From positions 6,466,353 through 6,530,352 of the forward strand of contig CP054936.1 of NCBI GenBank assembly GCA_013364255.1: a DNA stretch of 64,000 nt, in the 5' to 3' direction. The position numbers were made by a program, and so were the translations under genes. Source of the DNA: Streptomyces seoulensis. Its GTDB lineage: Bacteria; Actinomycetota; Actinomycetes; Streptomycetales; Streptomycetaceae. Positions 35,767 to 43,797 of the stretch are shown piece after piece. Positions within the stretch are counted from its first letter, which is position 1, and every line of letters starts with the position of its first letter. A model generated the notes under the pieces. The model was not told the origin of the DNA and ran no database searches. It saw only the letters and a program-made list of their open reading frames with translations.

Positions 35767-36897
35767 ATGACTGACACCCCGCAGCGCCCCCGCCCCCTCC
35801 GCGTCCTCGCCGCCATGTCGGGCGGCGTCGACTCCGCCGTCGCCGCCGCGCGCGCCGCGGAAGCCGGCCACGACGTCACCGGCGTCCACCTCGCGCTCTC
35901 CGCGAACCCGCAGTCCTTCCGCACGGGCGCGCGGGGCTGTTGCACCATCGAGGACTCCCGCGACGCCCGCCGCGCCGCGGACGTGATCGGCATCCCGTTC
36001 TACGTCTGGGACCTCGCCGACCGCTTCCGCGAGGACGTCGTGGAGGACTTCGTCGCCGAGTACGAGGCCGGCCGCACCCCCAACCCCTGCCTGCGCTGCA
36101 ACGAGAAGATCAAGTTCGCCGCGCTGCTGGACAAGGCGCTCGCGCTCGGCTTCGACGCGGTGTGCACCGGCCACTACGCCAAGGTGGTGCGCGGCGCGGA
36201 CGGCGTGCGCGAACTGCACCGCGCCTCCGACATGGCCAAGGACCAGTCCTACGTCCTCGGCGTGCTGGACGAGAAGCAGCTCGCGCACGCGCTGTTCCCG
36301 CTCGGCGATACGGTCACCACCAAGGAGGAGATCCGCGCGGAGGCCGAGCGGCGCGGCCTGGCCGTCGCCAAGAAGCCCGACTCGCACGACATCTGCTTCA
36401 TCGCCGACGGCGACACCCAGGGCTTCCTCGCCCGCCGGCTGGGCCGGGCGGAGGGTGACATCGTGGACGAGAGCGGCGCGGTCGTCGGCAGCCACGAGGG
36501 CGCGTACGGCTTCACCATCGGCCAGCGCAAGGGCCTGCGCATCGGCACCCCGGCCCCCGACGGCAAGCCCCGCTACGTCCTGGACATCTCCCCGGTGGAC
36601 AACACGGTGACGGTCGGCCCGGCCGCCGCCCTGGACGTCGACGCCCTCACCGCGATCCGGCCCCGCTGGTGCGGCGCCGTCCCCGCCGGCCCCGGCGTCT
36701 ACACCGCCCAGCTGCGCGCCCATGGCGGCGAGAGCGAGGTGAGCGCCGAACTCGTCGACGGCGAACTGCGGGTGACCTTCACCGAGCCGGTCCGCGGCGT
36801 CGCCCCCGGCCAGGCGATCGTCCTGTACGACGGCACCCGCGTGGTGGGCTCGGCGACGATCGCCTCGACGCGCAGGACGACGGCCGGCGCGGTCTGA
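35767..36897 (+). CDS. mnmA: tRNA 2-thiouridylase MnmA
   Basis: 376 residues from ATG 35767. PP-loop MSGGVDSAVAA near the start; the catalytic Cys pair is in TPNPCLRCNEKIKF and SHDICFIADGD, about 95 residues apart; TGHYA and DQSYVLG are also diagnostic. The enzyme adenylates U34 of Lys, Glu and Gln tRNAs and inserts sulfur delivered by the desulfurase encoded upstream. All key residues are intact. Confidence 0.97.
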   Translation: MTDTPQRPRPLRVLAAMSGGVDSAVAAARAAEAGHDVTGVHLALSANPQSFRTGARGCCTIEDSRDARRAADVIGIPFYVWDLADRFREDVVEDFVAEYEAGRTPNPCLRCNEKIKFAALLDKALALGFDAVCTGHYAKVVRGADGVRELHRASDMAKDQSYVLGVLDEKQLAHALFPLGDTVTTKEEIRAEAERRGLAVAKKPDSHDICFIADGDTQGFLARRLGRAEGDIVDESGAVVGSHEGAYGFTIGQRKGLRIGTPAPDGKPRYVLDISPVDNTVTVGPAAALDVDALTAIRPRWCGAVPAGPGVYTAQLRAHGGESEVSAELVDGELRVTFTEPVRGVAPGQAIVLYDGTRVVGSATIASTRRTTAGAV

Positions 36898-36928
36898 GCG
36901 TCGCGGCGCGGGGGCGGCGCACCGGTGT

Positions 36929-37468
36929 TCAGGGGCGGCGGTCGCCCTCCGCCGCCTCCTTGATCCCGCCGAGCGTCGCCTCCATGCCCTTGCCCAGCTC
37001 GTCCAGGCGGAAGGCGACGATCGCCTCCTCGCGCTCCGGGTGCTGCTCGATGTACGCGCTCAGGCCCGAGCGGCCGGGGCCGATCGTCACCGACTGGCGC
37101 AGCACGGTGCCGCCCTCCGGGGCGGGGGAGAGGGTGAAGGACCAGGTGGCCATGCGGGACGCGGAACCGTCGGGGGCCTTGCCGAACCGGCCGTCGACGT
37201 CCAGGACGCACCACGTGAGGGTCCGCCCGGGCGCGTACTCGGTGATCTCGGAGACGGTCCGCCACTCGCCGTTGACGGGATGCCGGTTGTGACCGGTGTA
37301 CCGGGCGCCCAGGGCGGGTCCGGTCGCCCCGTCGCACCACTCCACCCGCTCCAGCTCGGGACTCCAGCGGGTCATCGCCGGCACGTCGGCCACGATCTCC
37401 CACACCCGGGCGGGATCGGCGGCGACGCGCACCTCGCGGTGCGTGGCGGGCTGGTCGGCGTAACGCAT
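36929..37468 (-). CDS. SRPBCC family protein (polyketide cyclase/dehydrase-like)
   Basis: 179 residues. START-like fold: EVRVAADPARVWEIVADVPA at the N-terminus, then WSPELERVEWCDG, GARYTGHNRHP, a central strand TLTWCVLDVDGRFG and a long C-terminal helix (EAIVAFRLDELGKGMEATLG). Such proteins bind hydrophobic ligands in a cavity. It is convergent with mnmA and likely an independent unit. Confidence 0.85.
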   Translation of the reverse strand: MRYADQPATHREVRVAADPARVWEIVADVPAMTRWSPELERVEWCDGATGPALGARYTGHNRHPVNGEWRTVSEITEYAPGRTLTWCVLDVDGRFGKAPDGSASRMATWSFTLSPAPEGGTVLRQSVTIGPGRSGLSAYIEQHPEREEAIVAFRLDELGKGMEATLGGIKEAAEGDRRP

Positions 37469-37572
37469 GGCGGCTCCCCGTGCGGACGCGGTCGTGCGCC
37501 GCGCCCGCCCAAGATCCTAGAGCCGCCAAGTGAGGCCGGTGGGTGTGGAGTTGGTTACAGCGGGAGCGGCGC

Positions 37573-38352
37573 TCAGCCGGTCAGGAACTCCACCAGCTCC
37601 GGCGCCAGTACGTCCGGGTCGACCAGGTGCGTCTGGTCCGCCAGGCAGCGGTAGGCGCCCTCGGGGGCCGCGTCCGCCGTCGCCCGGGCCGCCTCCCGCA
37701 TCCACGCCGGGCTCGCGCCGCCCGCCAGGGCCAGCACCGGCGCCGTGATCGCGGCCAGCCGCTCCACCGGGACCCGGCCGCCCGCCATCACCGCGTCGTC
37801 GTGAGCGAGGGACGGCGCGATCGCCTCCATGTCCGGCCACATCGGGGAGGTGCGGGCGTGGGCGATCATCGCGGGCGCCAGCCCGGTCAGGGCCAGGAAC
37901 AGCTCCACCGCGTCCCCGCGCCGCCCCTGGTCCAGCGCCTCGGTGAGCCGCGCGGTGTACGCGGCGCGCTCCTCCGCGCCCTCGTCGGACAGCGCGAACG
38001 GCGGCTCGTACACCGCGACCCGGGTCACCGGCAGCCCGCTCGCCGCCGCCTCCAGGGCCAGCGCGGCGCCCGACGAGACGCCGTAGAGCGCCGCGCCGCC
38101 GCCCGCCGCCCCGATCAGCGCGGCGATGTCCTCCACCTCGCGCTCGACCGCGTACGGCGCCGTGTCACCGCTCGCGCCGCGCCCCCGGCGGTCGGGGACG
38201 AGGACGTCGAAGCGGCCGGCGAGGCGCGCGGCCAGCGGCGCCAGCGTCGCGCCCGTCGACATCGCCCCGCTCAGCAGGACGAGGGGCGGGCCCTCGCCGG
38301 TGCGGGCGTACGCGAGGCGGGTGCCGTCGCGTGAGGTGACCTGATGGTCCAT
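37573..38352 (-). CDS. Alpha/beta hydrolase
   Basis: 259 residues from ATG 38352 with GGGAGA upstream; a longer start exists. Oxyanion loop LVLLSGAMSTG, DVLVPDRRGRGAS, nucleophile Ser in GVSSGAALA, late Asp region and His in DQTHLVDPDV. A soluble esterase or hydrolase of unknown substrate. Confidence 0.88.
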   Translation of the reverse strand: MDHQVTSRDGTRLAYARTGEGPPLVLLSGAMSTGATLAPLAARLAGRFDVLVPDRRGRGASGDTAPYAVEREVEDIAALIGAAGGGAALYGVSSGAALALEAAASGLPVTRVAVYEPPFALSDEGAEERAAYTARLTEALDQGRRGDAVELFLALTGLAPAMIAHARTSPMWPDMEAIAPSLAHDDAVMAGGRVPVERLAAITAPVLALAGGASPAWMREAARATADAAPEGAYRCLADQTHLVDPDVLAPELVEFLTG

Positions 38353-38481
38353 GGCCGTCTCCCTGCCGTTCTCCATGCCTAGGCAGACTGCCACGCCGGC
38401 CCGGACTCATCGGGGAGGCGGCGAGAAGTCCGGCGACCCGGGTCCACTGGGCCGGGGCTCGGTGCCCCGGCTCTCAGGCGC

Positions 38482-38814
38482 TCACACCACTTCGGTGTCG
38501 TAGAAGCAAAGGTGGTCCTTGATCGCGGCCACGTCCGGCTTGGGCTCGGGGTACGCCCACACCAGGTCCGGCGCGTCCGGCAGCGACCAGTAGGACGCGT
38601 CGCCCTTGAAGGGGCAGTGGGTGTGCGTGCCGGAGGACGTCAGCAGGTCGAGGCGGACGTCCTCGGGCGGCAGGTAGTAGCGCGGCGGGCAGCCCGTCTC
38701 GCGCAGCACCAAGGGGCGGCGGCTGTCCGCCAGGACCTGCCCGTCGCGCACCACGCGCACGTGCTCGCCGCTCGGCTCGACGGTGATCGTGTGTCCTCGG
38801 GTTTCTCGGGTCAT
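38482..38814 (-). CDS. DUF427 domain protein
   Basis: 110 residues from ATG 38814. DUF427 features: ITVEPSGEHVRVVRDGQVLA, LRETGCPPRYYLPPEDVRLD, THCPFKGDASYWSL and VWAYPEP, then a terminal FYDTEVV. Function unknown; members are small beta-rich cytosolic proteins. It is divergent from the LOG-family gene with a 76-bp shared promoter space. Confidence 0.9.
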   Translation of the reverse strand: MTRETRGHTITVEPSGEHVRVVRDGQVLADSRRPLVLRETGCPPRYYLPPEDVRLDLLTSSGTHTHCPFKGDASYWSLPDAPDLVWAYPEPKPDVAAIKDHLCFYDTEVV

Positions 38815-38890
38815 ACCAGGGGCAGCACCGGCCGGGCCCCGCATCTTCCCGTGTGTCATACACCTACCCGCCCCGCGTACCGTGGGCCGC

Positions 38891-39430
38891 ATGAACATCT
38901 GCGTCTTCCTCTCCGCCGCCGACCTCGACGACCGCTACACCCGCCCCGCGCGCGACTTCGCCCGGCTGCTCGGCAAGGGCGGGCACACCCTGGTGTGGGG
39001 CGGCTCCGACAGCGGCCTGATGAAGGTGGTCGCGGACGGCGTGCAGGAGGCGGGCGGCCGGCTCGTCGGCGTGTCGGTGGACTTCCTGTCGGCCAAGGCG
39101 CGGCCCGGCGCCGACGAGATGGTCATCGCGCGCGACCTCGCCGAGCGCAAGCGGCTGCTGCTGGAGAAGGCCGACGCCGTGGTGATCATGGTGGGCGGCA
39201 CCGGCACCCTGGACGAGGCCACCGAGATCCTGGAGCTGAAGAAGCACGGCCGCACCGAGAAGCCGGTGGTGCTGCTGAACACCGTGGGCTTCTACGACGG
39301 CCTGCGCGAGCAGTTCCGCCGGATGGAGGAGGAGGGCTTCCTGCCCCGGCCGCTGGCCGAGCTGGTCTTCTTCGCCGACCAGCCGGCGGCCGCGCTCGCC
39401 TACCTGGAGGAGTCCCTGGACGCGGCCTGA
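38891..39430 (+). CDS. LOG family (TIGR00730-like) phosphoribohydrolase
   Basis: 179 residues from ATG 38891. Rossmann-like LOG fold: FLSAADLDDRYTRPA, LVWGGSDSGLMKVVADG, the signature IMVGGTGTLDEATEI in place of the usual PGGxGTxxE, and KPVVLLNTVGFYDGL. LOG enzymes release ribose 5-phosphate from AMP-type nucleotides. The Pro-to-Val change in the signature still keeps Gly-Gly-x-Gly-Thr and Glu. Confidence 0.88.
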   Translation: MNICVFLSAADLDDRYTRPARDFARLLGKGGHTLVWGGSDSGLMKVVADGVQEAGGRLVGVSVDFLSAKARPGADEMVIARDLAERKRLLLEKADAVVIMVGGTGTLDEATEILELKKHGRTEKPVVLLNTVGFYDGLREQFRRMEEEGFLPRPLAELVFFADQPAAALAYLEESLDAA

Positions 39431-39453
39431 CGCCCGGGTGCGAGCATGGCGGC

Positions 39454-40143
39454 ATGGCTACACACGTGATCACCGGAGCCGGCTCCGGCATCGGCGCGGC
39501 CGTCGCCCGCCGCCTGCACGCGCGCGGGGACCAGCTCGTGCTGCACGCGCGCGACGCGGGCCGCGCCAAGGAACTGGCGGCCGAATTCCCCGGCGCCCGG
39601 ACCCTCGTCGGCGACCTCTCCGACCCGGACCGGCTCAGCTGGGCGTTCTCCCACCAGACGCTCCCCGAGCGGGTCGACTCCCTGCTGCACGTCGCCGGCG
39701 TGGTCGACCTCGGCCCGGTCGGCGAGCTGACCCCGAAGGCGTGGCGCCACCAGCTCAACGTCAACCTGATCGCGCCCGCCGAGCTGACCCGCCACTTCCT
39801 GCCCCAGCTGCGCGCCGCGCGCGGCCACGTCCTGTTCGTCAACTCGGGCGCCGGCCTGAGCGCGGGCCCCGACTGGTCCGCCTACGCCGCCTCCAAGCAC
39901 GGCCTGAAGGCGCTGGCCGACGCCCTGCGCCAGGAGGAGCACGGCAACGGCGTGCGCGTCACCTCCGTCTACCCGGGCCGCACCGCCGGCCCCATGCAGG
40001 CCAAGGTGCACCAGCAGGAGGGCAAGGAGTACGACCCGGCCCGCTGGATCGACCCCGAATCGGTGGCGACGACCATCGTGATGGCCCTCGACCTGCCGCA
40101 CGACGCCGAGGTCAACGACCTCACGGTCCGGCCGGGGCGCTGA
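39454..40143 (+). CDS. Short-chain dehydrogenase/reductase
   Basis: 229 residues. Cofactor motif TGAGSGIG at 7-14, HVAGVVDLG in place of NNAG, catalytic Ser in VNSGAGLSAG and Tyr-x-x-x-Lys in YAASKHGLK. The Arg after strand 2 (LHARDAGR) fits NADPH. Substrate unknown. Follows the LOG gene by 23 bp in the same direction. Confidence 0.92.
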   Translation: MATHVITGAGSGIGAAVARRLHARGDQLVLHARDAGRAKELAAEFPGARTLVGDLSDPDRLSWAFSHQTLPERVDSLLHVAGVVDLGPVGELTPKAWRHQLNVNLIAPAELTRHFLPQLRAARGHVLFVNSGAGLSAGPDWSAYAASKHGLKALADALRQEEHGNGVRVTSVYPGRTAGPMQAKVHQQEGKEYDPARWIDPESVATTIVMALDLPHDAEVNDLTVRPGR

Positions 40144-40185
40144 CCGGTGCGCCGGCCCGGGCGCGCCGCTGCGTAGGCTGCGCGG

Positions 40186-41193
40186 GTGAGCGAAAACAGC
40201 CAGTTCCAGTTCGGCGCCGCCACCGGGGTCGGATCGATGCCCGGCGGCGACGCGCGGGAGGCCGCCAAGACCGCCGTGGGCAGTTTCGAGGACTTCCCCT
40301 TCCTGCCGGAGCTGCCCGCCCGCGGGCCCGGCGCCGACATGATCGGGCGCACCGCCGGCCTGCTGGTCGAGCTGTACGCGCGCGTGGAGCCCAGCGGATG
40401 GCGGCTCGGCGACCGGCCGGGCCGCGACACCCGGCGGGCCCGCTCCTGGCTGCGGGAGGACCTGGACGCCCTGGAGGAGCACACCCAGGAGCACCAAGGG
40501 CCGCTGAAGGTGCAGGCCGTCGGCCCCTGGACGCTCGCCGCGAACCTGGAGCTGCGCAACGGCGAGGCGGCCCTCTCCGATCCCGGCGCCTGCCGCGACC
40601 TGGCCGCCTCCCTCGCCGAGGGCCTGCGCCCGCACCTGGCCGAGGTGCGGCGGCGGGTGCCCGGCGCGCAGGTCGTCCTGCAACTGGACGAGCCCTCCCT
40701 CACCGCCGTCCTGCGCGGGCAGGTGCGCACCGCCAGCGGCTACCGCACCCACCGCGCCGTGGACCGCCAGGTGGTCGAGGCGACGCTGCGCGACGTCGTC
40801 GGCGTGCACGCCGAGGGGCCCGTGGTGGTCCACTCCTGCGCCCCCGACATCCCCTTCGCGCTGCTGCGCCGGGCGGGCGCGGCGGGCGTCTCCTTCGACT
40901 TTTCGCTCGTCACCGAGCGCGACGACGAGGCGCTCGGGGAGGCCGTGGAGGCCGGCACCCGGCTGTTCGCCGGTGTCGTGCCGGCCACGGACGGCCCGTT
41001 GTCAGACCCTGCCGGTAGCGTCATGGGTGTCAGAACGCTGTGGCGCAGGCTGGGGCTGCGACCGGGGCTTCTCGCGGACGCGGTCACCGTCACCCCGGCG
41101 TGCGGACTCGCGGGCGCTTCCCCCGCGTACGCACGCCAGGCGCTCGCCCACTGCGTCCGGGCGGCGAGATCCCTCGCGGACAACCCTGAGTAA
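40186..41193 (+). CDS. MetE C-terminal-like (cobalamin-independent methionine synthase family) protein
   Basis: 335 residues from GTG 40186. Only the catalytic TIM-barrel half of MetE is represented: TGVGSMPGGDAREAAK, VQLDEPSL with conserved Asp-Glu, VVVHSCAPDI where the His-x-Cys pair corresponds to zinc ligands, and VTPACGLAGAS with the final Cys. The zinc site is thus preserved, so methyl transfer to a thiol is possible, but the N-terminal half of MetE is missing and the true substrate is unknown. Confidence 0.9.
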   Translation: MSENSQFQFGAATGVGSMPGGDAREAAKTAVGSFEDFPFLPELPARGPGADMIGRTAGLLVELYARVEPSGWRLGDRPGRDTRRARSWLREDLDALEEHTQEHQGPLKVQAVGPWTLAANLELRNGEAALSDPGACRDLAASLAEGLRPHLAEVRRRVPGAQVVLQLDEPSLTAVLRGQVRTASGYRTHRAVDRQVVEATLRDVVGVHAEGPVVVHSCAPDIPFALLRRAGAAGVSFDFSLVTERDDEALGEAVEAGTRLFAGVVPATDGPLSDPAGSVMGVRTLWRRLGLRPGLLADAVTVTPACGLAGASPAYARQALAHCVRAARSLADNPE

Positions 41194-41208
41194 CGGGAGG
41201 ACCACACG

Positions 41209-43467
41209 GTGGCCGGCGACAAGCAGCAAGCGGAGACAGCGGTGCCCGCCGAGGCCCGCGAGGAGCACGCGCGGCTCGCGGAGCAGGTCGAGGAGCACCG
41301 CTTCCGGTACTACGTCAAGGACGCGCCGGTCGTCAGCGACGCCGACTTCGACCGCCTCCTGCGCTCCCTGGAGGCCCTGGAGGAGCGCCACCCGGAGCTG
41401 CGCACGCCGGACTCGCCGACCCAGAAGGTCGCCGGGTCCTACGAGACGGAGTTCACCGCGGTCGAGCACCGCGAGCGGATGCTCTCGCTGGACAACACGT
41501 TCAACGACGAGGACATGGCCGCCTGGGTGGACCGGATCGCCAGGGAGCTGGGCGAGCAGGAGTACCACTTCCTGTGCGAGCTGAAGGTCGACGGCCTCGC
41601 CGTCAACCTGACGTACGAGCACGGCCGGCTCACCCGCGCGGCCACCCGCGGCGACGGCCGCACCGGCGAGGACATCACGCCCAACGTCCGCACCATCGCC
41701 GAGATCCCCGACCGCCTGCACGGCGACCGGGTCCCCGACCTGGTCGAGATCCGCGGCGAGGTCTACTTCCCGATGGCGGGGTTCGAGGAGCTGAACGCCC
41801 GCCTGGTCGCGGCCGGCGACAAGCCCTTCGCCAACCCGCGCAACGCCGCCGCCGGTTCACTGCGCCAGAAGGACCCGCGGGTCACCGCCACCCGCCCCCT
41901 GCACATGGTCGTCCACGGCATCGGCGCCCTGGCGGGCTACGAGGGCCTGACCCGCCTGTCCGAGGGGTACGACCTGCTGAGCGGCTGGGGCCTGCCCACC
42001 TCCCCGTACAACAGAGTGGTGGACGGCCTCGACGGCATCCGCGACTTCATCGCCTACTACGGCGAGCACCGCCACTCGGTGGCGCACGAGATCGACGGCG
42101 TGGTCGTCAAGCTCGACGAGATCCGCCTCCAGGGCCGCCTCGGCTCCACCGCGCGCGCCCCGCGCTGGGCGATCGCGTACAAGTACGCGCCCGAGGAGGT
42201 CAACACCAAGCTCCTCAACATCCGCGTGGGCGTGGGCCGCACCGGCAGGGTCACGCCGTACGCGCAGGTCGAGCCGGTCACCGTCGCCGGCTCCGAGGTC
42301 GAGTTCGCCACCCTGCACAACCAGGACGTGGTCAAGGCCAAGGGCGTCCTCATCGGTGACACCGTCGTGCTGCGCAAGGCCGGCGACGTCATCCCGGAGA
42401 TCCTCGGCCCGGTGGCCGACCTGCGCGACGGCAGCGAGCGCGCGTTCGTGATGCCGGACGAGTGCCCCGAGTGCGGGACGCCGCTGCGGCCCATGAAGGA
42501 GGGCGACGTCGACCTGCGCTGCCCCAACGCCCGCGCGTGCCCCGCCCAGTTGCGCGAGCGGCTGTTCTACCTCGCCGGCCGCAAGGCGCTGGACATCGAG
42601 CACTTCGGCTACGTCGCCGCCGCCGCCCTCACCAAGCCGCTGGAGCCGGCCGAGCCGCCGCTGCGCGACGAGGGCGACCTGTTCGACCTCACCATCGAGC
42701 GGCTGCTGCCCATCAAGGCGTACGTCCTCGACCAGGACAGCGGTCTGCCCAAGCGCGACCCGAAGACCGGCGAGGAGAAGATCGCCACCGTCTTCGCCAA
42801 CCAGCAGGGCGAGCCGAAGAAGAACGCGCTGGCGATGCTGGAGAACATCGCCGCCGCCAAGCAGCGCCCGCTGGCCCGGGTGCTCACCGGCCTGTCGATC
42901 CGTCACGTCGGCCCGGTCGCCGCCGAGGCGCTGGCCCGCGAGTTCCGCTCCATCGACCGCGTCGAGCAGGCGAGCGAGGAGGAGTTGGCGGGCACCGACG
43001 GGGTGGGCCAGATCATCGCGGCCTCCCTCAAGGAGTGGTTCGCCGAGGAGTGGCACCAGGAGATCATCCGCAAGTGGCGGGCCGCGGGCGTGCGCATGGA
43101 GGAGGAGGGCCCCGGCGAGGACGAGGGCCCGCGCCCGCTGGAGGGCCTCACCGTCGTGGTCACCGGCACCCTGGAGCACTTCACCCGGGACGGCGCCAAG
43201 GAGGCGCTCCAGAGCCGCGGCGCCAAGGTGACCGGCTCGGTGTCCAAGAAGACCTCCTTCGTGGTCGTCGGCGACAGCCCCGGCTCCAAGTACGACAAGG
43301 CGATGCAGCTGAAGGTGCCCGTGCTGGACGAGGAGGGATTCGGCGTCCTGCTCGACCGGGGCCCGGACGCGGCGGCCGAAGTGGCGCTCCCCGACGCGGC
43401 GGCCGAAGCCGCGCCCGACGCCGTTCCCGACGCGGCGGCCGAAGTCGCGCTCCCCGTCGAGGAGTAG
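41209..43467 (+). CDS. ligA: NAD-dependent DNA ligase
   Basis: 752 residues from GTG 41209, 15 bp after the MetE-like gene. Order of domains: Ia, adenylation domain with nucleophile Lys126 in ELKVDGLAVN, OB fold, four-Cys zinc finger (CPECGTPL and CPNARACPAQ), helix-hairpin-helix region (GVGQIIAASL) and BRCT domain (LTVVVTGTLEHFTRDGAKEA). Essential for joining Okazaki fragments. The last roughly 35 residues are an Ala/Glu/Pro tail made of DAAAEVALP-type repeats, which is extra relative to most family members. Confidence 0.98.
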   Translation: MAGDKQQAETAVPAEAREEHARLAEQVEEHRFRYYVKDAPVVSDADFDRLLRSLEALEERHPELRTPDSPTQKVAGSYETEFTAVEHRERMLSLDNTFNDEDMAAWVDRIARELGEQEYHFLCELKVDGLAVNLTYEHGRLTRAATRGDGRTGEDITPNVRTIAEIPDRLHGDRVPDLVEIRGEVYFPMAGFEELNARLVAAGDKPFANPRNAAAGSLRQKDPRVTATRPLHMVVHGIGALAGYEGLTRLSEGYDLLSGWGLPTSPYNRVVDGLDGIRDFIAYYGEHRHSVAHEIDGVVVKLDEIRLQGRLGSTARAPRWAIAYKYAPEEVNTKLLNIRVGVGRTGRVTPYAQVEPVTVAGSEVEFATLHNQDVVKAKGVLIGDTVVLRKAGDVIPEILGPVADLRDGSERAFVMPDECPECGTPLRPMKEGDVDLRCPNARACPAQLRERLFYLAGRKALDIEHFGYVAAAALTKPLEPAEPPLRDEGDLFDLTIERLLPIKAYVLDQDSGLPKRDPKTGEEKIATVFANQQGEPKKNALAMLENIAAAKQRPLARVLTGLSIRHVGPVAAEALAREFRSIDRVEQASEEELAGTDGVGQIIAASLKEWFAEEWHQEIIRKWRAAGVRMEEEGPGEDEGPRPLEGLTVVVTGTLEHFTRDGAKEALQSRGAKVTGSVSKKTSFVVVGDSPGSKYDKAMQLKVPVLDEEGFGVLLDRGPDAAAEVALPDAAAEAAPDAVPDAAAEVALPVEE

Positions 43468-43531
43468 TGGCCGAAGTGCTACCCCCGAGGGGCGAGTAGT
43501 GGCCGAAGTGGCCGCCCCGACCGGCGGGTAG
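43370..43531 (+). repeat. Degenerate repeats running through the ligA stop
   Basis: Five copies of g(c/t)ggccgaagt with variable 24-33 bp spacing, three inside the ligA tail and two after the stop (gtagtggccgaagtg at about 43465 and 43498). Confidence 0.7.
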
Positions 43532-43539
43532 CGGTTGAA

Positions 43540-43579
43540 GGCCACCCGTACGGCGCATATCAGATGCATACGGGTGGCC
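43540..43579 (+). terminator. Hairpin terminator after ligA
   Basis: Perfect 11-bp stem (ggccacccgta / tacgggtggcc); within the 18-nt loop gcat/atgc can extend the fold. With the repeats above this accounts for the 330-bp gap before the next gene. Confidence 0.65.
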
Positions 43580-43797
43580 GGGGCGCATTCGGGCAACCGT
43601 CGGCGACCGCTGCCCGTGCGAGCCTTCCGCGGCCTACTGTTGAGGGGTGCGCCCGCCGTGTCCGGCCGCGGTCGGGGCATCCCCCGTGCTCCGACGAGCG
43701 CGGGGAAGGGTTTTCCGGCGCGGTGCCGGTGCGGGCCGAAGGGGCGCCGCACCGGGGCCGCGTGGTGTGGGCACCGCCGGCTGTGAGAGGGACGGGA

